NCBI RefSeq assembly: GCF_003473485.1
Contig: NC_053044.1
Span: 34,538,091 to 34,602,090 of the forward strand
Direction: 5' to 3'
Source: Medicago truncatula
Lineage: Eukaryota; Streptophyta; Magnoliopsida; Fabales; Fabaceae
Length of the DNA stretch: 64,000 nt
Positions 50,236 through 61,500 of the stretch are shown piece by piece (within the stretch, counting starts at the first letter, position 1; every line of letters begins with the position of its first letter). Both the position numbers and the translations under genes were made by a program. Below the pieces are notes generated by a model. The model saw only the letters and a list, made by a program, of their open reading frames with translations, was not told the DNA's origin and did no database searches.

Positions 50236-51528
50236 GGTGTTAAAAGAAAGATAGCAAAGGAATGATATTCATGTATGCTAGAAAATGTGATTGATAATTT
50301 ATATATTGTCACGCTTACTCCTGTTATGAAACGATTTCTCTAATTTTTTAGCTGGAACTTGTTTAGCTATTTTTATGTTTGTAAAGTTGTAAACTTAAAA
50401 TATCCAACGCATAATCATTAATGAATGTGTATTGATTATGCTTGTTTGTTGTCACTATTCTTTCTATTGTTTTTGCTTCCACTTTTTTCCACCTAAATTT
50501 TCTAAAACAATATAATATACTAAAATTAGATTATAATAAAAATTAGATATTTTCTCCTCTCAAACAAATAGATATATTCCGTCCACAGAAGTAATTAAAA
50601 TAGTAATCATAACAACATTCATATACTAAAACTAGAGATCATAAAAAAGTTTCTAGTATCTACCCAAAAAAAAAAAAAAAAAGTTTCTAGTTTTAATTAT
50701 TATCCTCACACAAATGGGTTTTCATAGCTCCATAAATTTCCAAAAGTATTTCAAATATCAAAGCTTAATGATATCAGATCGTTTAATAGATTGAAAAATC
50801 GTCGATTAAACAGTACGATCGAAATCACGACATTATTTAGACATAAATAATGTTGTCGAGTGATATATGAGAATATCAATTAATAGCTAGAATCCATATA
50901 TGTGATCATAAGCTATGCAAAAGTTTGGTCAATGAAATCTAATACTAACATTTTCATACCTTTATCAATCTCATTTCAATTATTGTTTTTAGTCTGATTA
51001 GATTTTAAACAAACAAACGATCAAACCCTAACTTAAGATGATAATTGATGTTGAACGATTTATGATATCGCACTTGTCCCTGTAAAAACGATATTAAAAT
51101 ACTTACTTTTGATCCATAGTAAATTACTACATCAGATTTGAGGGTGTTATATGTTGCACTACTTCAATTATTTTCTTATTCTGAATTTTGTTATTCTAGT
51201 ACTCCATTCTAGAATATAATTATTTGATACTAATGTACATAGCATACAAATATTAAAGTAATAATGAGGCAGGGCGGGGTGGGACATGTTTTGCCTTCTC
51301 CGTCCGCATCTCTTACTCACATATACTTATCCATTAATTGTATTATCTCGTCCCCATCCCTGCCTCATCCCCGTCCCCGAAGTAAATTATTTTCGAAAAT
51401 AAAAATTGAAGAATTTTCCAGCCATGAGAGCGATTCGCTGTGTAAATCTGTAAGAGTAAGACTGATTGAGAAAAGATAATGAAGATCGATGTCTATGGTG
51501 ATGGGGAAGAGAGAGACCGAGTGTGTGA
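50236..51528. other. GDSL gene upstream region and older repeat sequence
   Basis: The first few hundred bases are the presumed GDSL promoter. About 51263-51400 is G+C-rich (GGCAGGGCGGGGTGGG, CCCCATCCC, CCCCGTCCCCG), resembling one end of a non-autonomous transposon, and continues to the LTR insertion point at 51528. No gene was recognised. Confidence 0.4.
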
Positions 51529-52197
51529 TGTAACGTCCACTTTCGTTTAATTAATTATTTAATCAAGTTTAGGCGATTATATTATATTTATATAATATAT
51601 GTGTGAGTTTTGTTGATTTAAGTTGATTTAGATGATTTGAATGACTTTGATGTGTTTTGATGATTTGATAAGATTATGAGACTTATTTTATTGTTAAATA
51701 AAATAAGATTTGAAAAGAAAATAAAAATATTTAGTTGAGGGCTGTTTTGAGATTTTAGAGAGTTTTGGGGGAGAAAGTGAGATAAGATAATATTTTAGGA
51801 AGAGGTATATAAGAGATAGACCTAGTTTTAGAAAAACAATTGCACGTACGACTGTTTTGGAGAAAAAGGGAGAAAAGGCCAAGAGAAGAGAGAATCACCT
51901 AGGAGAGCTGCGATTTCTTCATACAAGGTAAGGGTGAGACTAATAATTCAGTAATATTGATTGCTATAATTCTGATGATTAATTGACAAAGTTAGGATTG
52001 ATTTAGAAAAGTTTTGAAATTAGGTCAAATCCCTAAATTTGATGATCAAACGGTAAAACTGGATTAGATTGATGTAGAAACTGTCCTATAACCTTAGAAT
52101 ATGTTTAGGATGAATTCTGGAAACGAAATTAGGCTTGAAACCATAAGATTAGATGAATTTTTGAGAAGAACTGCATTCTGCCCGAGCCTATGTTCAT

Positions 52198-52520
52198 CGC
52201 TCGCCCTGGCGAGGGATGATCCTCGCCTCGCGAGGGATGAAGTTCATCGCTCGCCACGCGAGCCAAAACCCCTCGCCTCGCGAGTTAATTGTCGTAGCTC
52301 GCCACAGCGAGCAACCCTACTCGTCATAGCGAGCTTGACCAGAGAGCATGTCGAATTCTGAGTTTTTGACTTTTGAGTTGAACCTTAGATGCCTTTGAGT
52401 ACCTTTAGGTGCCTACTAAAGATTAGAGAATGATTTAGAACAAGATTGAACCTGGAACGACCTTAGTTGGGAATCTGGCTTGTACTCGCCATGGCGAGCA
52501 GATGCTACCGCCTCGCGAGC
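52198..52520. repeat. Cluster of CTCGC...GCGAG palindromes inside the solo LTR
   Basis: At least eight short hairpin units occur, for example CTCGCCCTGGCGAG, CTCGCCTCGCGAG (twice), GCTCGCCACGCGAGC, GCTCGCCACAGCGAGC, CTCGTCATAGCGAG and CTCGCCATGGCGAG. Stems are about 5-6 bp with loops of 3-5 nt. The cluster is strongly GC-rich within an AT-rich LTR. Confidence 0.85.
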
Positions 52521-52892
52521 ACTTCCAGAACTGAGTGCATTTGAAGATTGTGAGACCTGAGTTGTTTGGATTGGTTAGGAAAGGAACTTTAGGTACTACT
52601 GAGACCTATTTAAGATATTAACTGAGAACTGTGAAGCTTTTATGAGAATGCTAAGTGATTATGTTGTGATATATTGATTGATTCCACTACTTGAATTATT
52701 GTTGAATGATCAAGAAATTGTTGAAAATGAATTGTTATTAAGCTATTGATGTGATCTGATTATGCTGCAATTGTTAATTAACTATGTTGCATGAGTCTGA
52801 ATAAGTTGATGAAGAACTCCAAATTATTGGATGTATAAGTGATCTGTTGATTAAGGTGTTTTGTTGATATAGTCCATGCATTAGCATACATT

Positions 52893-52960
52893 GAGCTTTG
52901 TCCTCACCACGATCGGAGTCTTGTCCTCCACACGATAGGAGCTTTGTCCTCCACACGATT
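52893..52960. repeat. 23-bp tandem repeat, three units
   Basis: Units beginning at 52893, 52916 and 52939 follow the pattern GAG(C/T)(T/C)TTGTCCTC plus a C/A-rich end with ACGAT. It lies within the solo LTR. Confidence 0.85.
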
Positions 52961-53588
52961 AAAGTATATTAATACTATGATGAAGATTGGTACCACATGC
53001 ATAAAGAGTGTCTAAGTTGCATTGTCGCATTTGTCGAGTCTAAGATGTTATGTTATTGATGATGATTGAATGTTGTGATTACTTGGTAATTGTTTATCAA
53101 AGATGCAATGATGTTTAAGACTGATTATGATGTTAATTATGATTTCGAATTATATTGATTAATATTATTGTGTTATGAAATCTCACCCCTTCTGCTTGAA
53201 AATGTTGCTCTTCGTATGAGTAACTTGCAGGTGATCGTGCTTAGTGTGCAGTTTGCCGTCGTGAGTGGCCTTGCCTCACTGAGTCGTCTAGGTCGCTCTG
53301 ATACGTAACGGGATGGGGTTTTGATATGCATGCTTCATTCTCTTACGTGAACATTTATGATTATTTTTATGATGGTGAATAACTGTTGAGATATGTTGAT
53401 GGGGCCTACGTGCCAAAACGATTTATGGATTTCGAAACAATTTTCCGCTGCAACGTTTAAGTTATTATGTTGAATTGTTATTTAACTGATTTGTATTATG
53501 TTAAATGTGATATCCCGTTTATTTATGTTGTTTACTCTGATAAATGTTTAGAAATTTTTATATTGGGAAAACGGGGTGTTACATGTGA

Positions 53589-54135
53589 GATGATGAAGAT
53601 CGATGGCTTTGGTGAAAGAGAAGACATAGAACTGGAGTGAGTGTAGACACACTCTGACCATGTGAGTAAAATGTTTAGGGTTTGTGTTCCTATTTTTATA
53701 TAAAAGGAGTAATAAAGAGGTATAAAGTAATTTTTTACATTAAGGACGGATTTGGGTATGAGTTCGGAGTGGATACGTCGTATATCCTTAATACTTGTCT
53801 CGAACTTATGTTTTGAAATCGAAAAAAAACTCATACCCAAACCCGATCAAAACGGAAAGAAAAAAAAGAAGGAAAAAAACCGTCAAATCGGAATGATTTT
53901 GGACGGTTAACTGCGGATATAATTTTTGTTGTCATGCCTAATCAAAGGCCAACACATACACAATATTGATCGATAAAAAAACATACAAATTAATTTTATT
54001 TTTCAACGTGTTTTTGAGCTGACTAAACTTTAAAACTAAATAAGTAATAAGGAAACTCAAATTCAATATGAGCTAAAGACTAAATTAAACACAACTTTGA
54101 AGAAAACTCTAATCAATGAATAACGCAGCAAGGGC
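53589..54135. other. Right flank of the solo LTR, no gene seen
   Basis: ATGAAGATCGATGGCTTTGG (53592) resembles ATGAAGATCGATGTCTATGG (51479) on the other side of the LTR, so the target was probably a short tandem or inverted repeat. Words GGTATGAGTTCGG and ACTCATACCC near 53755 and 53830 form a weak inverted repeat. Confidence 0.4.
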
Positions 54136-54279
54136 TTAATTTCCTTTTTGTTGGTTTTCTAAATAATTGAATCCTAAGCAATATATAAGCATAGCAAGTC
54201 CAATTCCTTCAGTAGATCTCTGTTTATGTGGCTCTGGAAAATCTTTGGGGAGAAAAGCACCCAAAACAAAGATGGTTGT
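54136..54279 (-). other. Coding-like 47-codon stretch, unidentified
   Basis: The minus-strand frame from 54279 to TAA 54136-54138 reads with protein-like character (LGAFLPKDFPEPHKQRSTEG, IGLAMLIYCLGFNYLE). It contains a hydrophobic segment. It has no ATG at its start and no clear acceptor, so it may be the last exon of a decayed gene. The family was not recognised. Confidence 0.2.
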
Positions 54280-54654
54280 TTAATTAGATTAATATTAATT
54301 TATTTAATAAAAAACTTCATTTGGACTAACACAAGGACTACTTCCTATTCTTATAATTATTGTAAAAAAACAACCATCAATTTGTGCACGATGTGAGCTG
54401 GAAGAAGACACTGAAAAGTACTAATTAATCAACAGATCTTAGGTTGAAACTTGAAAGGCTAAAAGCTAACATAATCAACTAATATTGGCTATCAAAAAAT
54501 AATAATCCTTATTTCAAACTCTGTCACTTGAGTAGAACTGATATTTGAGAGAGTCATAATGATTTTATATTTCCAATATCGTGTTCTGCCGTCAACATTG
54601 TCCAAATGAGGAGTTTTTCTTTTTTGTCTCCATCCATGCGAATCTTTACGATAG

Positions 54655-55181
54655 GTTGAAACTTGAAAATGAATCGAGTTGAATCGAATTCGTCGAGAGC
54701 TTTACTCAATTTAATAAGAATTTGTTCTATTTGAAACTCTACACGAGTTTGATAAGAACTTTTTCTTTAGCTACAGTTCAATTCGTTTAAATTTCATAAA
54801 CAATTCGGTTTGACTCATAAGATTCAACAACTCATTTGCTCGATACACATAATTAAAAAAAGACAAGAGTTAAAAAAAATTATTTTTAACCTTCACTTTT
54901 AAAAAAAAAAAAAATCAAAGATTGAATTAAAATAAAAATTATCCCAAGGTTAAGGTGTTTAATGGATAAACACAAATACAATATTCAGACCTACATAAAT
55001 ATTAAATATTCAGATAGATATAAAAAAACTAAAAACATAGTCAGCTACAAACACTCAAAACATAAATATAAAACTACATTAAAAAAACTTGTACATCTAA
55101 ATGAGATAAAAACCAAAAAAAAATCATAAATAGAAATGGAAATCCTCAAACTACTATTCTATTTTTAAACTCCAATATACA

Positions 55182-55246
<65 letters not shown>

Positions 55247-55410
55247 CGAGTCACATCAGAATCAAACAAGTTGAATTATGTATAACTGAAGTTCAACTCA
55301 TTTAATCAACGAACGTAATTTTCAAATCAAATTTAACGAGTTAATTATCGTATTAAGTTTTGATTTTTGTTTGATTAATGGTTCAGTTCATTGTCAGCCC
55401 TACTTTATAT
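54655..55410. mobile_element. Degenerate inverted-repeat element with embedded AT tract
   Basis: The left part (GAATCGAGTTGAATCGAATTC) and right part (GTTCAGTTCATTGTCAGCCCTA) resemble the two ends of one element type; the intron-1 fragment at 40634 (TAGGGATGAAAATGAG) shows the same end. The two ends are diverged and the boundaries are approximate. Confidence 0.35.
55187..55244. repeat. (TA)n microsatellite
   Basis: An uninterrupted TA dinucleotide run of about 58 bp. Confidence 0.9.
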
Positions 55411-56885
55411 GACATCAAAAAGAATTAACCAAAAATTTAGTTTACACATCAACATATATGTTATTTTTATAGTTATTTTTAACATATGAAAACATAAGTT
55501 TTATATAAACTAAGTTAGTTTTCTCAATATTTTGTTATTTTGTTTTGATGAATATAAACACAAAAGGAATACGAAGACAAAGCTAATATTATTGATTTTA
55601 CATTAAAATATATGCATTATCCACATAAATTCTACCTCATGTGAAAGGTTGCATACAAAAAATGTTAAATATTTAAAAAGAAAGAGAGAAAGAAAAAAAA
55701 AACATTCTTCATTCCTAATTTGCAAGATGACAAACACAGTTTGTCATTTTCCTCCTTGACTTAGCAAAACAAGAATTTTAGCTTGGCTAAAGTGATTCCA
55801 ATTTCAATTATTCTCTCCTCAAATTGATGCAACAATTCCATGTACACATGTTCAAGTCAGTAGATTGGAGTAGCTTTCGGGCAAATTCTTTGAACCAACC
55901 TGGCTTTAACTTTGTCAATAATGTCATTTAAAACATAGGGATTTCTTGAATATCCAAAGCACGCTGAGCGTTAATATAATTACTCTGAGGTTTGAAGCAC
56001 TATTATACATTGGTCAAACCAAAATTTAATTAGACACTCTTTATTTGACGCTTGAGGCTGGTGAGGACAAAGAGTTATCATCGGTGAACTTGACATGTAC
56101 AATGAGAAACTCTTGGCATGATTCTAGATAGGGGGTGCATGAATGAACCAAAATACATCAAAATGAGAGGGATTCATTGGTCTTGTAGATCTAGAAAGAA
56201 CTGTACGGTTAAAAAAAGGTCTATAAAGATTGATTGGTATTACCAATACCAACAATAAGTATCTTCTTTTCAGTAGTCTAGAAGATAGGAATTCAATTGT
56301 TAAGCGTTGTTTGACTTGAAAAACTTTTTGGATGGGTGATATTATGAAAACTTTTCCATAAAATATGTGAGTGAGAACAAAACATACTGAAAATTAAATT
56401 CTAGTGTTGATTTATAGAATTAATTTGCAATCCTAAAATCATTTTGGAGTGTACACATTACCTAGCCTCTACAAATGTATGTTCACAAACAAGAAATCCC
56501 AACACGATATGTCACCTCTAGGAATCTCTCGTAATATATTAACTTCAATCTATATAACGAGTCATGCTAACAAATGTCTTAATAAGGAAATTGTCAACAA
56601 ATTTAATATTAATCCTAACTTTTTTAATTATCTTGATTTGATCAATGAGGTTTTTTATTTAAGAACATAGATATATTATGCAATTACTTTGTTAGCTTTC
56701 AAGGAACAATAGTAAATAAATTAAGTTTGATATATGGAAGAAGAAAGAACATTTGTTTCATGTCGTGCGATTACTTGTGAAAATAAGTTGCATCGAGCTA
56801 GACTTTATATTCATAGATCTAACATGTAATGCAAGACTTGAGTCTAGTTTCTTTTTTAAAAATAAAAATAAAAATTTATATTGAT
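55411..56885. other. AT-rich spacer, no gene seen
   Basis: Frequent stops in all frames and no recognised homology. Confidence 0.45.
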
Positions 56886-56995
56886 TTTTTTTATCAAGTA
56901 GTCTATTGACTAAAGTTCGCTTTTAAGATGAATAAATTGGATGTCTGAAGTTTAAATCTCGATCCCTACATATTACATTACCAACTGAGTCATGA
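56886..56995 (-). mobile_element. Diverged tRNA-derived SINE, minus orientation
   Basis: Read on the minus strand it has ACTCAGTTGGTAATG near the start, a decayed B-box (GATCGAGATTTAAAC region), CCAATTTATTCATCTTAAAAG and ends at an A-rich tail (T run on the plus strand at 56886). The order matches the better-preserved copy at 63910-64000. Confidence 0.5.
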
Positions 56996-57094
56996 TCAGC
57001 AATAGAAGTTCACATTGGTTTTATTATCAATTCTAGAACTTCTTTGAAGTGTCAATAGGACAAAGGAATCAGAATTTGATTCCCCATATTTTAT

Positions 57095-57100
57095 TATAAA
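57095..57100 (+). promoter_or_regulatory. Candidate TATA box of the six-cysteine peptide gene
   Basis: TATAAA followed by GGGAAAG lies 137 bp upstream of the start codon, giving a predicted leader of roughly 110 nt. Confidence 0.45.
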
Positions 57101-57236
57101 GGGAAAGAAAAAACACCCACGTTCAAGTGTTCATATTTGCTCCCAATTATTTTCTCCTGCTACCTATTTTTCCTTGTTTTTCGGCTACTATACGTAACTT
57201 AAAGCTCTTGGGTTTCTCTATTTTGCTCTCTTCAGT

Positions 57237-58083
57237 ATGGTGTTGTCACTTATCATGAAAATGTTCACCCAAAAGTGTTTTATATTCTTTGTTTGTCTCC
57301 TAATAATTTCTCCTAAGTTAACGCTCATTCCAAACAGCGTGGAAGGCAGAAAAGTTTTTACCATCAACAGGAAGGAAAACGATTTCAAAGGTGAATTTCT
57401 CTAATCTCACTCTTTGTGTTTTACTCGAATTTAGGATTTGCCTAACATGAATCTCACAAGGTATAACATTTGAATCCTTTTTAAGTGTTAAATTAATGGT
57501 GCAATTTAACCGTATAGTCAATAGATTAAGAAACAATGTACATATATATTTCATGAGAGTTGATAGACATGAGGGATTAGGATATATGAGAATGAGTGGT
57601 TGAGCTAGCCTTATAGTTGTTTAGATTTTAGAATTTAATTAGGTTTTTAACATACGTTTAGTTGTTTAATTGGACGACGTTTAAATAGTTAAACGAAATA
57701 AGATAGAACCTCTCATTAGCCTTAACAAAATGGTTCAATTGGTCACGCTTTAGTATGTTGTTTATTGTTGAAAATGAATCATTATTACTTGTTTGATAGA
57801 TTAATTTATTTTGACGCTTTTGGTATCTTAAGCAACTACAAAGAAAACTTTGTTGGTAATGCAATTTGTAAAAAAAAACTCAAGAATAAAATCAACAATG
57901 AGTTTTCGTGCAAATTTGTAATAACATATATTTGATTAATTCTAATAAATAGGCTATTCAAAGCGTGAAGCTTATTCAACTCTGGGTCTTGTTTGCAAAT
58001 GTTGTGATGGTGAAGGTGGCGATTGCATAAGCACTTGGGATGCTTCTTGCTCCAACCTCATGTGCAAACCGTGGAAATATTAA
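57237..58083 (+). CDS. Small secreted six-cysteine peptide, two exons
   Basis: Exon 1 is 57237-57390 and exon 2 is 57953-58083, together 285 nt and 94 aa. Exon 1 encodes a strong signal peptide (MFTQKCFIFFVCLLIISP core) and a short basic spacer with SVEGRK, where cleavage or processing is plausible. Exon 2 encodes the mature part with six cysteines spaced CKCC-x7-C-x7-C-x4-C and ending KPWKY. The intron has GTGAAT and AATAG borders and interrupts a Gly codon (phase 1). A signal-peptide exon followed by one Cys-rich exon is the common design of plant secreted peptides, including defensin-like and nodule-specific cysteine-rich peptides. The CKCC spacing does not match the NCR or defensin patterns I know. 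Function is unknown; an apoplastic signalling or defence role is inference. The start could also be Met7 or Met9; the first ATG is used here. Confidence 0.7.
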
Positions 58084-60731
58084 CAATATAGCTATATGTA
58101 ATTATAGATATTTACGTAGTTTCATAAATAAATCATCAAGAGTAGTAAGTAAGTATATTCATCTTGTATTTATTTTTAAAAAAGGCTTGTGTATGCTAGA
58201 TGTACTATGACCACCACATAAACAGTATTACATTTCTCAAAATAAAATTCAAACTGTATTACATGTTATACAAAATTAATCTTTTTTGTTAGCTTGACAT
58301 TTTTTTTATGCAAAGAAAATATAATAAATAAAAAAGGAGTATAAAATATTGGGAGACATAAACATGACCGAGCGTAACCGTAAATCAACCCTAACAGGTA
58401 ATACAACCAAGATTACAGAAAGTGGTACAAAATAACCAACTGAATTTAAATCCAGTAATGAACCTAGATGCATCGCAGAAAACTACACACCATAAGTACA
58501 AACCAGCAAGCTCAGCGTGAGACCTTAAATTAGATTGTAAAAAGAAATTGATGTGTATAAAATTACAACCATTAAATGGACCAAACGAACCAAAGACACG
58601 TCTGAGTAATCAAACCGTCTTTTGAAGAATGATTTATGAAGTGTCCATCAACACAGACAAATTCACGTACCAACAGACCCTGCGACAAATCACAGCAAGC
58701 ATTTCAGCCCTTTGAACCCTACACGCAAAGTAATCGTCTTTCCCGTTTATTTAATTTTAATCAGTGACCCAAACAAGCTATTGGTTACCAGAAAAACATG
58801 CTACTGGTTGGGTGCTCCCCTGTACTACTATTTTATGAACCTAGATTACTTCTTTTTATTCCAAGATGACATATATAACTTATAACATAAATAAAATTTG
58901 ATTGTTATAAAGTCATTCATCTATTAAATTTTGATTTGAAATTAAACTTTATAATGGATTATGTACCATCACAATCATAATTTAAGTGTAGTCAACCAAC
59001 CCTACAAATCAACACGAGTCGTTTCAGCATGTTTTGTTCTCACTCGCGCGTTTTTTGGGAAACTTCTCATAAAGTCATTCAACTCCAAATTACTCAAAGT
59101 CAAAGACACTTAAATGTGAAGTTCTTATGGAATGAGAGCTACCAAAAAGAAAATGCATCTAGTTGGTATAGATAGTATCAAACAATTCTTATAAGTCTTC
59201 CTTGAACCATGCAATCTCATACCTGTACAACCTTAAGATCCCTATCATTTCAATGTAAATTTAGTCATTTTCCTAGAAGTTGTTAGGAGTCTATCATTGA
59301 CATGTCTTGTACAACGATAATCACTCTCCACCCCCACCTTAGGGGTTCCAGATTAGCTGGTGAATGAATGAAAACTTTAGCTAGCTAAGTCCATAATAAA
59401 AATGAAGGATATGGAAGCCTTAGGTCTTCTTTAAGCCTTGTGGAGGGTTGAGGACTAGGGTGTTCATATCTAAATTGATCTAAATAAAAACTGCAAATAA
59501 ATTCAAAAAAATTGAAAACTGCAAACAAATTCAGAAAAATTGAAAACTGCAAAAACCAAATTTATTATCATGTGAAAACAAATTGGATCATTTCATACTT
59601 CGGAGTCATTTTTCAAAAACGAACCATACCGCATACAACGTTTTTTATTTATTCTTTTATAAATATGATATTTTGTATTAATTAATATATTATTTGTTAG
59701 TTTTTAACTTTTTTTTAATAATACTTACTAGTTTAATTTAACTTATATGTGTCATAATCAATCATTGTTGTTCGATAATATTAATTTTGATATTTTATGT
59801 GATTTTTAATTGAAATGGACCAAATTTGTAATTTAAGGTTATCATCTTTACCACATGTAATAACTTTCTCTTTCATATTAACATTGTCCTTCTACTTTCT
59901 CTCTCTATTGTTTTGATTTTTGTGTCACTACCTAAATTTCTTCGTATAATTTAGTTGTCAAACAAATTGTCACAAGAAAAAGTTGTTCAAATAACATTGC
60001 TCTTCTTTTTAATATATTTGGGTCACTGTCCTCAATGGACAAACCTTTTTGCCTAAAAAAAAAATTAATAATCTTTGTCCTGGATAGGTTTTTCTCATCA
60101 AAATCCATATAAACCTCACCAAAAACACCCCCTACTTAGGTTGCAGACACAAAAATATTAAGTGATGGGGGCAACAAATATATACATTTGTAGCATATTG
60201 TTGTTTCCAAGAAGAAGAAAAAACACTCCTACATTTATTTTTGAAGCGCTTCTTAGCATGATTCATATAGAAAAATGTTAAGGAAAAAATGTTAAAAACA
60301 AAGTGGGGACACTTGCAGCCACAATGATTCACATAAGTTCATCCCTTCTAAGGTTAGCAGTATCAGCTTTACTTTGTGGTTTTTGAGTTTGATTCTCAAT
60401 TTGTGGTGGATATAGTCAGATGATTTGGGGCCAATGATTCCTCGGAATATGGATCCATCGTCTAAAAGTGTAGGCATCAAAGGATGTGGAAGAAATTATT
60501 GAAACAAACATATATATTTGATGATTTGAGTTATCTTGCACTACAAGAATATATAAGATTCGCTATCATAACTATCTTAGGAAAGGTAATGGTAGTAAAT
60601 ATCAAAATAATTAGCTACCATTTCACTGAAATTAGTTTTATTTTAATTTTTTATGTTTAAATAATTTTTTGTCAAAGATCCTTTTTGTAAAAAAATAAAA
60701 TTCTCTTAGAAACACACATCACCACACTATC
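58084..60731. other. Spacer, no gene seen
   Basis: About 58370-58780 is less AT-rich than its surroundings (CACGTACCAACAGACCCTGCG, CACGTCTGAG) but shows no supported frame and may be an old transposon end. The rest is AT-rich with frequent stops. Confidence 0.4.
59488..59555. repeat. Short tandem repeat, about 2.3 units of 31 bp
   Basis: The unit contains AAATTGAAAACTGCAAA then CAAATTCAGAA. Copies begin near 59488, 59508 and 59538 with partial ends. Confidence 0.6.
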
Positions 60732-60863
60732 ATGAATAGTGATCTCGCTCTCGCTCTCTCTGTAACCGTTGCTTTTGCGATCTCCATTGTGAAATTGATC
60801 ATCACTGTCGTTCGCACCGATCTCCGACTTAACGCCGATCATCGTCCTGTGCTTCTTCGATAA
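60732..60863 (+). CDS. Small hydrophobic ORF, 43 aa, doubtful
   Basis: ATG 60732 to TAA 60861-60863 in a locally GC-richer patch. It reads MNSDLALALSVTVAFAIS, then a single membrane-like segment and a basic end (RTDLRLNADHRP). The stop is followed by AAACCCTAA, a word common near plant 5' ends. It may be an upstream ORF, a first exon or chance. There is no family match. Confidence 0.2.
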   Translation: MNSDLALALSVTVAFAISIVKLIITVVRTDLRLNADHRPVLLR

Positions 60864-61204
60864 GAAACCCTAATTTTTCTATTTTCGCCTCAACTTCATC
60901 TTCTATGTAACTTTTTCGAAGTTTTTCACCTTTAACCAAGCTTATTGTCAAATTTATTTGAATTAGGATGAAATTATTTGAATTGTAGTGAAAGTGTGTT
61001 TGTCTTAGTGTGTCTGTGTAACAAGCTTTGTAGTGAAACGTATTTGAATTAGGATGAATATTCACTTTTTTGCTAGTTCAATTCATTTTTGCGCAACCTA
61101 AAATCTTGTCTTGGTGTTATTGGATATTGAAATTCCCTTTGGAGCATGTGTTAGTTGTTGTTATGCTGCATCAAACTTTAGAGAACTATTGAGTTATGGT
61201 CTAT

Positions 61205-61500
61205 TTGGATAAATAGCTTATTTGGAGCTCATAGCGCAATTACTTCTCACATTTAGTGCTTATGTATGAGCTTACATAAGCTAATTTTATAGCTAATAAT
61301 ATAATGAAGTTAAATTATTTTTGTATATGTTATAAGTTATTTTCGTAATTTATCTTGGAGATCTTTTAAAAATAAGCTGAAAAAATTTCTGCAAAATGTC
61401 ATACGTTGTTTATAAAAGCTCTCCCAAACAGTCTTATAAAACATATGCCGATATATAAGCTCGAATAAGCTAATTCAAATAAGCCCTTATTTTCATATAG
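61205..61500. mobile_element. MITE-like element of the AATAGCTTATTTG type
   Basis: Starts TATTTGGATAAATAGCTTATT and contains AAAGCTCTCCCAAACAGTCTT near the right end, followed by AAGCTAATTCAAATAAGC. It belongs with the diverged copies at 19425 and 30750. Boundaries are approximate. Confidence 0.45.

Larger units (their letters stand above)
51529..53583 (+). mobile_element. Solo LTR of a gypsy-type retrotransposon, 2.05 kb
   Basis: It begins TGTAACGTCC and ends GGTGTTACA, with short inverted TGTAAC/GTTACA termini. It is flanked by the 5-bp duplication TGTGA (51524-51528 and 53584-53588). There is no internal coding region, so it is a solo LTR left by recombination between two LTRs. A TATA-like GGTATATAAGAG at about 51805 precedes a leader-like stretch. 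The termini are typical of plant gypsy LTRs. Confidence 0.85.

Noticed and set aside
52101..52361. 86-codon plus-strand frame with Arg-rich repeats
   Set aside because: It reads through the CTCGC/GCGAG palindromes of the solo LTR and has no protein features.
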